A DNA stretch of 64,000 nucleotides. Origin: Brevundimonas sp. MF30-B. Its GTDB lineage: Bacteria; Pseudomonadota; Alphaproteobacteria; Caulobacterales; Caulobacteraceae. Of this stretch, positions 18,048 through 28,056 are shown piece by piece. A model generated the notes under the pieces. That model saw only the letters and a list, made by a program, of their open reading frames with translations, was not told where the DNA came from and did not search any database. The number at the start of each line of letters is the position of its first letter. The first letter of the stretch is position 1. The stretch spans positions 1,584,001 through 1,648,000 of the forward strand of contig NZ_CP038440.1 in the NCBI RefSeq assembly GCF_004683885.1. Reading direction: 5' to 3'. Position numbers and translations under genes: made by a program.

Positions 18048-18914
18048 ATGGCTGCGCGGCCGACCTGGAGCGGACATCTGAAGCTGTCGCTGGTGACCTG
18101 TCCGGTCGCTCTCTACACCGCGACGACCTCGACCAACGATGTTCGTTTCCACCTGATCAATCCCGAGACCAACAACCGCATCCGCATGGTGCCGACCGAT
18201 CCGGACACGGGACCGATCGAGCGGTCGGATCTGGTCAAAGGCTATGAGGTGTCCAAGGATGAATACGTCCTGTTCGACGACGCCGATTTCGACAAGGTCC
18301 GGCTGGAGAGCACCAAGACCATCTCCATCGATACCTTTGTCGATGAGGCGGACATCGACCGCTTGTATTGGGACAGCCCATTCTACGTGGTGCCTGAGAA
18401 GGGCGTCGGAGCTGAAGCCTTCGCCGTGATCCGCGAGGCGATGAAGACCGCCGGAAAGGTGGCCCTGGGCTGTCTTGTCCTGCGCGGCAAGGAGCGTCAG
18501 CTGGCGCTTGAGGTCCACGGCAAGGGACTGGTCGCCTATACGCTGCGCGCCCACGACGAGGTGCGCCAGCCCGAGGACTATTTCGACGACATCCCGAACG
18601 TGAAGGCCGACAAGGACATGGTCGAGATCGCCGCGCGCATCATCGGCCAGAAGGAGGCGGACTTCGATCCGACCACCTTCAAGGACGGCTACGACGACGC
18701 CCTGCGCGAAATGATCAAGGCCAAGCAGAAGGGCGGCAAGGGCGTGGTCGAGGCGCCCGAGCCCGACGACACCAATGTCGTCGATCTAATGGCTGCGCTC
18801 AGGGCCAGCCTTAAGGGGACGGCGTCGACGGGCGCCAAGAAGGCTCCGGCCAAGAAGGCGCCGGCCAAGAGGACCGCTGCGAAGAAACCTGCCACGAAGA
18901 AGAAGGCCGCCTGA
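18048..18914 (+). CDS. ku: non-homologous end-joining protein Ku
   Basis: 288 aa. It opens with PTWSGHLKLSLVTCPVALY and continues with the Ku70/80 beta-barrel core (VKGYEVSKDEYVLFDDADFDKVRLESTKTI in outline, YWDSPFYVVPEK, LVLRGKERQ). Bacterial Ku binds DNA ends as a homodimer and recruits LigD. The C-terminal tail from about residue 262 is Lys/Ala-rich (KKAPAKK repeats), as in Ku proteins with an extended DNA-binding tail. No ligD lies in this window, so its partner must be elsewhere or absent. Confidence 0.96.
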   Translation: MAARPTWSGHLKLSLVTCPVALYTATTSTNDVRFHLINPETNNRIRMVPTDPDTGPIERSDLVKGYEVSKDEYVLFDDADFDKVRLESTKTISIDTFVDEADIDRLYWDSPFYVVPEKGVGAEAFAVIREAMKTAGKVALGCLVLRGKERQLALEVHGKGLVAYTLRAHDEVRQPEDYFDDIPNVKADKDMVEIAARIIGQKEADFDPTTFKDGYDDALREMIKAKQKGGKGVVEAPEPDDTNVVDLMAALRASLKGTASTGAKKAPAKKAPAKRTAAKKPATKKKAA

Positions 18915-19005
18915 GGGACCGGGAGGGCCGCGGCTTCGCTCGACGTCATCGGCTGCGCGGGTGCGGCGATCTCTGCCCCAGTCGACCGACCGGCGGGCAA
19001 GGCGT

Positions 19006-19392
19006 CAGACGGCCTGTAAGCCGGGTTCTGTTCCGCCCCAAAACCGAAGTCTTAGGACGGCGACGATCATTCCTCTGGACCGGCCATCGCTGACCGGTTC
19101 TCGCGACCTACCCGGGCGCCTCGGGCGGTGAGCCCTGCGAAGCGAACTTCGCGCGACGCCCCTATTCGGTCTTGCTCCAGGCGGGGCTTGCCATGCCGGC
19201 CGCGTTGCCGAGGCCGCGGTGGGCTCTTACCCCACCCTTTCACCCTTGCCGCCCGCGAACGGGCGGCGGTTTGCTTTCTGTGGCGCTATCCCTCGGGTCG
19301 CCCCGGGCGGAAGTTATCCGCCGCCTTTTCACCGTGGAGCCCGGACTTTCCTCGACGGGGACAAGTCCCCGCCGCGACCGCCCGGCCGTCTG
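19006..19392 (-). ncRNA. rnpB: RNase P RNA component (bacterial class A)
   Basis: Read on the minus strand, the 5' end CAGACGGCC and 3' end GGCCGTCTG form the P1 helix. The conserved core GAGGAAAGTCCGGGCTCC follows near the 5' end, and AGAACCCGGCTTACAGG lies near the 3' end, with GGGTAAGAGCCC in between. Length is about 387 nt, in the normal range for type A RNase P RNA. The exact ends are set from the P1 pairing and may be off by a few bases. It is the catalytic RNA that matures tRNA 5' ends. Confidence 0.96.
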
Positions 19393-19425
19393 ACAGGCGA
19401 CAGATGACGGCGATTGCGCCCGCGA

Positions 19426-20271
19426 TCAAGCGCGATCGGCGGCCTGACAGACGTCATGACGGGCGATGAGCCGTTCGGCCGCCTTCAGATGCAGGCGTTC
19501 GACCATGGCGCCGTCCAGGCGTATGGCGCCCAGGCCCGCCGCTTCGGGCGCGGCGAAGGCGGCCACGATCGCGCGGGCTCGCGCCACCTCGTCCGCCGCA
19601 GGCGCGAAGGCGGCGTTGGCGGCGGCGATCTGACGGGGATGGATCAGACTCTTGCCGTCGAAGCCGTAAAGCCGGCCTTGAGCGCACTCGGCCTGAAGGC
19701 CCGCTTCGTCCTCGAAGCGGTTGAGCACCCCGTCGACGGCAATCAGACCATGCGCCCGCGCGGCCGCCACCGTCGCCGCCAGCCAGGACTTCAGCGGCTC
19801 GCGATCCGGGCTGGCGCCGCAGCCCAAGGCCGTCGCCAGGTCGTTTACGCCCAGCATCAGCGCCTCGAGCGGCGGCCCCGATCCGGCGATGGCGTCCAGC
19901 CCCAGCACGGCCCGCGGCGTCTCGATCATGGCCCAACAGGCGGCCCTGGGCGCCAGGCGGGCGGCCTCGCGCACCGCCTCGGCCGTTTCGATCTTGGGCA
20001 GGACGATGAGTTCGGCGGCATCGCCCAGCGCCGTCAGGTCCTCGCGGCCCCAGGGCGTGTCCAGGGCGTTGACCCGAACGCCGACGCGAGGTCGAAAGCC
20101 GCCGTCCAGCAGCGCCGCCTGCGCCGCCCTGCGCGCTTCGACCTTGGCCTCTGGGGCGACGGCGTCCTCAAGATCCAGCACGGCGATGTCGCAGGGCAGG
20201 CTGCGCGCCTTTTCGACGGCGCGCGCATTGGAGGCCGGAAGAAAGAGAACGCTGCGCGCCGCGCCCGTCAT
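19426..20271 (-). CDS. CoA ester lyase, HpcH/HpaI (citrate lyase beta-like) family
   Basis: 281 aa. Family landmarks are SVLFLPASNARAVEKA, LDLEDAVAPEAK with the metal-binding acidic residues, RVNALDT, VLPKIETAEAV, AMIETPRAVL, and GFDGKSLIHPRQI near the end. These proteins cleave or form malyl-CoA, citramalyl-CoA or beta-methylmalyl-CoA type esters; the exact substrate is not decidable here. The start overlaps the stop of the msrC gene by 4 bases, so the two form an operon despite unrelated chemistry. Confidence 0.88.
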   Translation of the reverse strand: MTGAARSVLFLPASNARAVEKARSLPCDIAVLDLEDAVAPEAKVEARRAAQAALLDGGFRPRVGVRVNALDTPWGREDLTALGDAAELIVLPKIETAEAVREAARLAPRAACWAMIETPRAVLGLDAIAGSGPPLEALMLGVNDLATALGCGASPDREPLKSWLAATVAAARAHGLIAVDGVLNRFEDEAGLQAECAQGRLYGFDGKSLIHPRQIAAANAAFAPAADEVARARAIVAAFAAPEAAGLGAIRLDGAMVERLHLKAAERLIARHDVCQAADRA

Positions 20272-20762
20272 GCGGCGAAGACCCTCGACATCAGTCGTTC
20301 CAAGGCTTCTGCGTCGGTGGAATCGAAGGCGGCCTTTTCGGTCGCATCGACGTCGAACACGGCGATCAGGGCACCCGAGTCGTCGAACACCGGCACGACG
20401 ATTTCACTGGCGGAGCGGCTGTCGCAGGCGATGTGGCCCGGGAAGGCGTGCACGTCCTCGACCACCTGTGTCTGGCGGGTCTGGGCTGCGGCGCCGCATA
20501 CGCCTCGCCCGAACGGAATGCGCAGGCAACCCAACGTGCCCTGATACGGTCCGACCACCAGTTCACCTCGCCGATCCGGATCGGCGACGTAGAAGCCCGT
20601 CCAGAAGAAGGTCGGAAAGGCGTCGGCCAGCATGGAGGCGACGGTGGCCATGCGCGCCGTCCGGTTGGGCTCGCCGTCGAGAACGGCAAGGATTTCGCTC
20701 TCGACCTCGGCGTAACGCTCGGCCTTGTCGGCGGGACGATCGTCTCGATAGGTGTATGCCAT
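20268..20762 (-). CDS. msrC: free methionine-(R)-sulfoxide reductase (GAF domain)
   Basis: 164 aa from ATG 20762; longer in-frame starts upstream lack homology. A single GAF domain carries the three cysteines of fRMsr at Cys79, Cys89 and Cys113, with the same 10- and 24-residue spacing as the E. coli enzyme (84/94/118). The motifs around them are IPFGRGVCG and HIACDS, with FFWTGFY further upstream. The enzyme reduces free Met-(R)-sulfoxide using thioredoxin. It is coupled by ATGA overlap to the CoA-lyase gene downstream. Confidence 0.93.
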   Translation of the reverse strand: MAYTYRDDRPADKAERYAEVESEILAVLDGEPNRTARMATVASMLADAFPTFFWTGFYVADPDRRGELVVGPYQGTLGCLRIPFGRGVCGAAAQTRQTQVVEDVHAFPGHIACDSRSASEIVVPVFDDSGALIAVFDVDATEKAAFDSTDAEALERLMSRVFAA

Positions 20763-20910
20763 GGGATGCGGGATAATCCTCTTTGCCGCCTTGCGCCACG
20801 GGCGGAACGCGCGCGCAGCCCGCCGTCCGAGGTCAGCAACCGAAAATGGGCCTGTCGATTCCGCCGGATGACCGCTATTGGCGACATCATCAACCCGACA
20901 GGAGTCCGCC

Positions 20911-21849
20911 TTGCCGTCGCTCAGAGTCATGCGTAAGCGCGCCGTCAGACCGTTCAGGCGCTGTCGTGAGGCCGTGCGCCATCGCTGGCATCGCGTGAAG
21001 GAGGCCGTTCGGCACGCGACGGACGGCTCGCGCTACCACTATCTGGGCCCGGAGCTCGCCCTGACGAGGCTGCGGCACGGCTACTTCCTCTACGTCGATC
21101 CGCTGGACGAGACGGTCAGCCATAATCTGATTGGACATGGTCACTGGGAGGAGCCGGTCCACCGCGTCGTGAGAGGCCTGATACGGCCGGGCGACATCAC
21201 GGTCGAGGTGGGGGCGAACCTGGGCTACTACACCATCCAGATGGCGAGGAGCGTGGGCCCCGAGGGGCGGGTGGTCAGTTTCGAGGCCAACCCGCGAATG
21301 GCGTCCTATCTGAAACGGTCCGTGATCTTCAATGGCGTGTCGGATCGGATCGAAGTGATCGAAAAGGCGGCCTCGGACACGACCGGGCGTCTGTCCTTCA
21401 TGCTGTCGCGCAGGTTTTCCGGGAGCGGCCACCTGCTCGTCACCGAGAGCGGGATCGCTGAGGATCAATCCATCATCGAAGTCGACGCCATCCGCGTTGA
21501 CGATCTTGGGTTAGACCGAATCGACTTCCTGCGAATGGACGCAGAGGGGTCCGAGCCTCTGATCCTGAAGGGAGCCGAGAAGGCGCTGAGCAATCCCGAG
21601 ATCACGATCTGCATGGAGTGGAGCCCGATCCAGATCCGATCACGAGCCTCGGTGCCCGAACTGGTGGACTGGCTGGCCGCCCAAGGGTTCAAGTTCTGGC
21701 GAATCGAGCCCGACAGCAGCCTGATGCCGCTGGCCGTTGCGCAACTGCCGTCGCTGGACCATTGCGACATCATCCTGTCCCGGCAGACGCCGCGACCCAA
21801 CAACAGGCGCGTGCGCGTTCAAGAGGCGGAGTCGTCCGCGCCGCGCTGA
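20911..21849 (+). CDS. FkbM family methyltransferase
   Basis: About 312 aa from a TTG start at 20911, chosen because GGAG (20901-20904) is well placed. ATG 20929 is the next candidate and ATG 20878 lacks a ribosome site. A basic N-terminus (RKRAVRPFRRC) precedes the SAM-binding motif VEVGANLGYYTIQMA, FEANPRMASYLKRSV and a FLRMDAEGSEPLILKGA block, all typical of FkbM methyltransferases. These O-methylate sugars or polyketides, often on surface glycans. The target here is unknown. The next gene, a hydrolase-like TPR protein, may share the pathway. Confidence 0.88.
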   Translation: MPSLRVMRKRAVRPFRRCREAVRHRWHRVKEAVRHATDGSRYHYLGPELALTRLRHGYFLYVDPLDETVSHNLIGHGHWEEPVHRVVRGLIRPGDITVEVGANLGYYTIQMARSVGPEGRVVSFEANPRMASYLKRSVIFNGVSDRIEVIEKAASDTTGRLSFMLSRRFSGSGHLLVTESGIAEDQSIIEVDAIRVDDLGLDRIDFLRMDAEGSEPLILKGAEKALSNPEITICMEWSPIQIRSRASVPELVDWLAAQGFKFWRIEPDSSLMPLAVAQLPSLDHCDIILSRQTPRPNNRRVRVQEAESSAPR

Positions 21850-21925
21850 ACCCTTTGCGAGTGAAGAGAAAACCCACACTGTGGCCGGTGGCGTTCGCCT
21901 GCGCGTCTGCTAGATCGAGTTGGTG

Positions 21926-23131
21926 ATGAGCGAAATATTTCGCACCGCCAGCGTCTGCGTCCGGGCTCGGCCGGCCGAGGACCGAGCGCGATGGGTCGTG
22001 ACGTTCGATAACTTCGGCCTGGGCCCGGGTTTTGAGCGCCGGGGTTTCGGAGAGCGCTTTCTCGCTGAAAGCGGGGTCTCGGCGATTCACGTCATGGGCG
22101 CCGGCGACGATTGGTACCAGTACCCCGAGATGATCGAGGCCATGGCTGCGGTTCGCTGCGCAACCGCGGACGCGAAGACCGTGATGACCTACGGGTCGAG
22201 CATGGGCGGCTACGCCGCCCTGCGGTTCGCCGACGCGGCTCGAGCCACCGCAGCCCTGGCCCTGTCGCCGCAACACAACATCGACCCCTCGCGTCCGCCG
22301 TATGAAGACCGATGGATCCAGTCGGCCCAGAATATTCGGTGGCTGCCGGATCTGGCCGGTCCCCTGACTTGGAGGGCGCAGGCCAGGCCGGTCGTCGTCT
22401 ACGACCAACGGTCGCCCGACGCCGCGCAGGCCGCCGCTATCGCCAGCGAGATCGACCTGACCCCGATCGGCCTGCCGTATGCGGGCCATCCGATCAGCAG
22501 CCATCTTGCGGAAATAGGACTGCTGAAGCCGCTGTTTTTCGCGGTGCTTGAGGGCCGCCTGGACGCGCACAAGTTCCGGGCGGAGGCCAGGTCCCGTCGC
22601 AACACGCCGGTCTATCTCACCGAAATATCTCAGGCTTTGGCCGATCGGAGGCCGGAAACCGCGCTCGCCTTGGCGCGCAGAGGGGTTGAATGCGCGCCGA
22701 CCAATACGCGCGTCCTGTCCAACCTGGGTCAACTTCTGCTTCGTGTCGGCCGCGTCGAAGAGGGGCTGGCGACCTTGGCGCGGTCGGTAGAGGTTTGGCG
22801 GACAGACACCACCTTGACCGCCTATGCGAACGCCCTGGCCGATCACGGGCGGCTCGCCGACGCCCGGCGTCTGGCGGCCGAAGTGGTCGACCTGCTGCCG
22901 CACCTGGCCTACCTTCGACTTTGGCAGGCCATGCTGGCTTATCGAGCTCAGGACTTCTCGGCGGCTCTGGCGGCCAGTTCGGAGGCCTTGAGACTGGACC
23001 CGACCGATCCCCACGCCCAAGCCTTGGCGGCAGACTGCCGGGCCCGACTGGACGGCGTCGATCAGCCGGCGCCGTCCGTGCGCGCCCGCCGTCTGCGTGA
23101 TCTTTTCAGGAGAGACATGCACCGATGGTAG
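21926..23131 (+). CDS. alpha/beta-hydrolase-like protein with C-terminal TPR region
   Basis: About 401 aa from ATG 21926 (GTG 21923 and TTG 21920 are in-frame alternatives). The N-terminal half looks like an alpha/beta hydrolase: TFDNFG, then MTYGSSMGGYAALRFA with a nucleophile-elbow Ser, and a possible His in YAGHPISSHL. The C-terminal half (about 230-390) is helical TPR-type sequence (ALALARRGVECAPTNTRVL, LAYRAQDFSAALAASSEALR). I do not recognise a named family. Proteins of this mix occur near surface-polysaccharide genes, and the FkbM gene upstream fits that. The last codons overlap the 3' end of the antisense tRNA by 6 bases. Confidence 0.75.
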   Translation: MSEIFRTASVCVRARPAEDRARWVVTFDNFGLGPGFERRGFGERFLAESGVSAIHVMGAGDDWYQYPEMIEAMAAVRCATADAKTVMTYGSSMGGYAALRFADAARATAALALSPQHNIDPSRPPYEDRWIQSAQNIRWLPDLAGPLTWRAQARPVVVYDQRSPDAAQAAAIASEIDLTPIGLPYAGHPISSHLAEIGLLKPLFFAVLEGRLDAHKFRAEARSRRNTPVYLTEISQALADRRPETALALARRGVECAPTNTRVLSNLGQLLLRVGRVEEGLATLARSVEVWRTDTTLTAYANALADHGRLADARRLAAEVVDLLPHLAYLRLWQAMLAYRAQDFSAALAASSEALRLDPTDPHAQALAADCRARLDGVDQPAPSVRARRLRDLFRRDMHRW

Positions 23132-23201
23132 GCCCGGAGGGACTCGAACCCCCAACCAGACCGTTATGAGCGGTCGGCTCTAACCATTGAGCTACGGGCC
23201 C
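23126..23201 (-). tRNA. tRNA with CAT anticodon, probably tRNA-Ile (lysidine-type)
   Basis: A 76-nt cloverleaf with encoded CCA. The acceptor GGGCCCG pairs with CGGGCCT (one G-U), the D-arm is AGCTCAATGGTTAGAGC, the anticodon loop CTCATAA gives CAT, and the T-arm is GGTTCGAGTCC. The short D-loop and TGGTTG variable region resemble tRNA-Ile2, whose CAU is modified by TilS, more than elongator tRNA-Met. The initiator type is excluded by the A-U/G-C content of the acceptor end. The amino-acid identity is the uncertain part. Confidence 0.9.
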
Positions 23202-23382
23202 CCGTCGGAGCGGATGCACGGCCTAGCAGGACGCGGCGCGCCCGCAAAGGGCCTTGGACCTTTCGCCGATGTCACGAGGATGAACGGAACCTGCACCGTA
23301 GGGTGACGCGTTCGTTCAGGCGCGCCGCCGCATAGACGGCGTGTCGCGACGATGTCGCGTCCGAACCTTTCAGGAGCTATCC

Positions 23383-24138
23383 ATGACCCGCACCCTCGTC
23401 GCCCTGTCGCTGGGAGGCCTGATGATGGCCGCCGCGGCCCCCGCCCTGGCGCAGAGCCAGCCGGGCGGCGGTGCCCCCCTGACGATCCAGGCGGTGACCG
23501 ACCGACCGTCGCTGAATCTGTCGGCCTATGGCGAGGTCAAGGTGCAGCCGGACATGGCCTCGATCACCTCTGGCGTGGTCACCGAGGCCCCCACGGCGGC
23601 CGAAGCTATGCGTCTGAACGCCGAGCGCATGAGCCAGGTGATGACGGCCCTGCGCCGCGCCGGCCTCAATGAGCGGGACGTCCAGACCGCCGGTCTGAAC
23701 CTGTCGGCCCAGTACGACTATCAGCAGAACGAGCCGCCGCGCCTGCGCGGTTACCAGGCCTCGAACCGGGTGACGGTCAACATCTACGACCTGACCAGGG
23801 TCGGTTCGACCGCTGACGCTGTGGTTGCGGCCGGCGTCAATCAGATCGACGGCGTGTCCTTCGGCCTGCGTGATCCCAAGGCGGCCGAGAACCAGGCTCG
23901 CCAGCTAGCCGTGCGCGCCCTGCAGGAAAAGGCGGCGCTTTACGCCCAGGCTCTGGGTCAACCGCTGGGCCAGATCCGCTCTCTGAGCGAAGGCGGCGGT
24001 TATACGCCGCGTCCGCCGATGCCGATGTACGCCGCACGCGCCGTGTCCATGGACGCGGGCGGGGCCGAGACCTCGGTGTCGGGTGGCGAGCTGAGCGTTC
24101 GCATCGACATCACCGGCGTCTACGACATCGGCCGCTGA
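23383..24138 (+). CDS. periplasmic SIMPL domain protein (DUF541)
   Basis: 251 aa from ATG 23383 with CAGGAG 7-12 bases upstream. A Sec signal peptide (cleavage after ALAQS, near residue 25) is followed by the SIMPL fold: LNLSAYGEVKVQPDMASITSGVVTE in outline, a RAGLNERDVQTAGLNLS loop, YQASNRVTVN, and RQLAVRALQEKAALYAQALG. The family resembles E. coli YggE, implicated in oxidative stress tolerance, with no defined activity. It is a single gene between a tRNA and tacA. Confidence 0.92.
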   Translation: MTRTLVALSLGGLMMAAAAPALAQSQPGGGAPLTIQAVTDRPSLNLSAYGEVKVQPDMASITSGVVTEAPTAAEAMRLNAERMSQVMTALRRAGLNERDVQTAGLNLSAQYDYQQNEPPRLRGYQASNRVTVNIYDLTRVGSTADAVVAAGVNQIDGVSFGLRDPKAAENQARQLAVRALQEKAALYAQALGQPLGQIRSLSEGGGYTPRPPMPMYAARAVSMDAGGAETSVSGGELSVRIDITGVYDIGR

Positions 24139-24304
24139 CCCCTTGACCGCCGCCGGGTTCGCTCGGCGGCGGCGTCTGGTTAAGGCGGCGGTGACCTTAC
24201 CGCGAAACCCCGTCTTCACCCCGGAGCCCCATAACCGTCCCGATACGAGCCGGTCCCGAAGCAACGAGGACAGCCGTAATGGTGATGTGTTCAAGGGTAG
24301 CCTC

Positions 24305-25768
<1,464 letters not shown>

Positions 25769-25833
25769 GTTTCGCCGATTCCGCTCTGACTCTTGCGCTG
25801 ACTCTGGCCGCCGTCTCGCGGTAAGACGGTCCC

Positions 25834-27666
25834 ATGAGCGACGCCGATCCGAATCTCGACGGGCCTCCCTGGGAGGAGGACGACGCGCCCGAGCGCGACG
25901 CGAACACCGACGACATGTTCGGCGTACCGCCCGCCGCCGCGCGTGAGCCGGCGCCCGCCGTCCAGCCGCAGGCCGCGCCATCCGCTCCGCCGGTCGAGCA
26001 AAACGCCGCCTATCAGGTGCTGGCGCGCAAATATCGCCCGCGGACCTTCGAGGACCTGATCGGCCAGGAGGCCATGGTCCGCACCCTGACCAACGCCTTC
26101 GCCTCGGGCCGCATCGCGCACGCCTTCATGCTGACCGGCGTGCGGGGTGTGGGCAAGACGACCACGGCGCGCCTTTTGGCCCGCGCCCTGAATAACGAGA
26201 CGGACGTCATCGACAAGCCGTCGCTGGCCCTGACCGCCCACGGCCGGCACGACGCCGCCATCATGGCCGGCCAGCACATGGACGTCATGGAGATGGACGC
26301 GGCCTCGCACACCGGCGTCAACGACATCCGCGACATCCTGGAGAGCGTCCGCTACGCGCCGGTCGAGGCCCGCTACAAGGTCTATGTGCTCGACGAAGTG
26401 CACATGCTGTCGACCCAGGCCTTCAACGCCCTGTTGAAGACGCTGGAAGAGCCGCCGCCCCACGCCAAATTCATCTTCGCCACCACCGAGATCCGCAAGG
26501 TGCCGGTGACCATCCTGTCGCGCTGCCAACGCTTCGATCTGCGCCGGGTCGAACCCGAGGTGCTGGTCGAGCACCTGGGCCGCGTGGCGGACCGCGAGGG
26601 CATGAAGATCGAGCAGGAGGCGCTGGCCCTGATCGCGCGCGCGGCCGAGGGCTCGGTGCGCGACGGCCTGTCGCTGCTGGATCAGGCCCTGGTCCAAGGC
26701 GACCGCGGCGAGATCGTGCCGACGGCGGTGGTGCGCGACATGCTAGGCCTGGCCGATCGCAGCCAGACCATCGCCCTGTTCGAACGCATCATGGCCGGCA
26801 AGACGCCAGAGGCGCTGGAGGTCTTCCGCACCCTGTACGGCTACGGCGCCGATCCGGTGCAGGTGGTGGGCGACCTGCTGGAGCACTGCCACGCCGCCTC
26901 GGTGGCCAAGATGCTGGGGCCGCAAGCGACGCGTCTGCCCAACGACCAAGCCCAGACCCTGGCGGCGCTGGGGGCGGCGGTGCCGGCCTCGGCCCTGTCG
27001 CGGACGTGGCAGATGCTGCTCAAGGCGATGGACGAGGTGCGCCGCGCGCCCAATCCGGCCGATGCGGTCGACATGGCCATCGTGCGCCTGGCGTATGCGG
27101 CCGATCTGCCGGGGCCTGAAGAAGCGCTGCGCAAGCTGCAGTCGGGCGAGCCGATGGGCGGCGGGTCCGCGCCCGGCGGGCCGTCGCGCGGCGGCGGCGG
27201 CGGGGGAGGGGGCGCGTCGGCGCAGCTGGCGCCGCGGCCTCAGGCTGCGCCGTCGCTCCCCGATCCGCAGACCTTCGAACAGGTCGTGGCCCTGATCGGC
27301 GAGAAGCGCGAAATCAGCCTGCAGATGGACGTCGAGCGCTTCGTGCGTCCGGTGTCCTTCAAGCCTGGCCGGATCGAGTTCGAACTGGCCGAGGGCGCGC
27401 CCAGCAACCTGGCGAACCGGCTTTCAGGTCGGCTCAAGGAATGGACCGGCCGCGCCTGGCTGATCGCCGCCAACGGCCAAGGCGGCGGCGAGACTCTGAT
27501 CGAACAGCAGAAGAAGACCCGCGCCCGCGAGCGCGCGGCGGTCGAGGCCGATCCCTTCGTCCGCGCGGTGCTGGAGGCCTTTCCGGGCGCGACCCTGGGA
27601 GAAATCCGCACCCTGGCCCCGCCGGTGGAGCTGCCGTCCATTCCCGATGAAGCTGACGACGATTGA
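25834..27666 (+). CDS. dnaX: DNA polymerase III clamp-loader subunit gamma/tau
   Basis: 610 aa. After an acidic N-terminal extension, VLARKYRPRTFEDLIGQEAMVRTL starts the AAA+ domain. It has Walker A GVRGVGKTT, DVMEMDAASHTGVNDIR, Walker B YVLDEVHMLS and the sensor segment ATTEIRKVPVTILSRCQRFDL. The zinc module of DnaX is modified: no cysteines lie between Walker A and the DAAS motif. A glycine-rich tract near residues 442-464 precedes the tau-specific C-terminus. In Caulobacter the short gamma forms come from partial ClpXP proteolysis and depend on such a region. No slippery frameshift site is visible. It heads the dnaX-ybaB-recR-rmuC cluster. Confidence 0.96.
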   Translation: MSDADPNLDGPPWEEDDAPERDANTDDMFGVPPAAAREPAPAVQPQAAPSAPPVEQNAAYQVLARKYRPRTFEDLIGQEAMVRTLTNAFASGRIAHAFMLTGVRGVGKTTTARLLARALNNETDVIDKPSLALTAHGRHDAAIMAGQHMDVMEMDAASHTGVNDIRDILESVRYAPVEARYKVYVLDEVHMLSTQAFNALLKTLEEPPPHAKFIFATTEIRKVPVTILSRCQRFDLRRVEPEVLVEHLGRVADREGMKIEQEALALIARAAEGSVRDGLSLLDQALVQGDRGEIVPTAVVRDMLGLADRSQTIALFERIMAGKTPEALEVFRTLYGYGADPVQVVGDLLEHCHAASVAKMLGPQATRLPNDQAQTLAALGAAVPASALSRTWQMLLKAMDEVRRAPNPADAVDMAIVRLAYAADLPGPEEALRKLQSGEPMGGGSAPGGPSRGGGGGGGGASAQLAPRPQAAPSLPDPQTFEQVVALIGEKREISLQMDVERFVRPVSFKPGRIEFELAEGAPSNLANRLSGRLKEWTGRAWLIAANGQGGGETLIEQQKKTRARERAAVEADPFVRAVLEAFPGATLGEIRTLAPPVELPSIPDEADDD

Positions 27667-27726
27667 GGCCGCGGACTGTCGCGGAGCCTCTGTCGCGGCG
27701 CGGCGACATCGCCTATCTATCGGGTC

Positions 27727-28056
27727 ATGAAAGACCTAAACCAACTCATGCAGCAGGCCCAGGCGATGCAGCAAAAGCTGCAGGACGCCCAGGCCAAGAT
27801 GGCCGAAACCACCGCCGAGGGCACCTCGGGCGGCGGGCTGGTCACCATCGCTCTGAAGGGCCCCGGCGAGATCACCGCCGTCAAGATCGACGACAGCCTG
27901 ATGCAGCCGGGCGAGGGCGAAATCCTGGCCGATCTGATCGTTGCCGCCCACGCCGACGCCAAGCGCAAGCTGGACGAAGTCAATGGCGCCCTGATGCGCG
28001 AGGCCGCTGGCCCCATGGCCGGGATGAACATTCCCGGGATGCCGAAGCTGTTCTGA
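27727..28056 (+). CDS. YbaB/EbfC nucleoid-associated protein
   Basis: 109 aa. The Gln/Met-rich N-terminal helix (LMQQAQAMQQKLQDAQAKM) and the segment GGGLVTIALKGPGEITAVKIDD followed by LADLIVAAHADAKRKLDE are standard for YbaB/EbfC. The family forms a dimer that binds DNA. Position between dnaX and recR is conserved across bacteria. The stop TGA shares its A with the ATG of recR. Confidence 0.95.
   Translation: MKDLNQLMQQAQAMQQKLQDAQAKMAETTAEGTSGGGLVTIALKGPGEITAVKIDDSLMQPGEGEILADLIVAAHADAKRKLDEVNGALMREAAGPMAGMNIPGMPKLF

Noticed and set aside
16578..18554. Minus-strand frame of 658 codons
   Set aside because: Antisense to the M1 domain and ku, both with strong motifs; no signature of its own.
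19128..19469. Plus-strand frames across 19.1-19.5 kb
   Set aside because: They are antisense translations of RNase P RNA.
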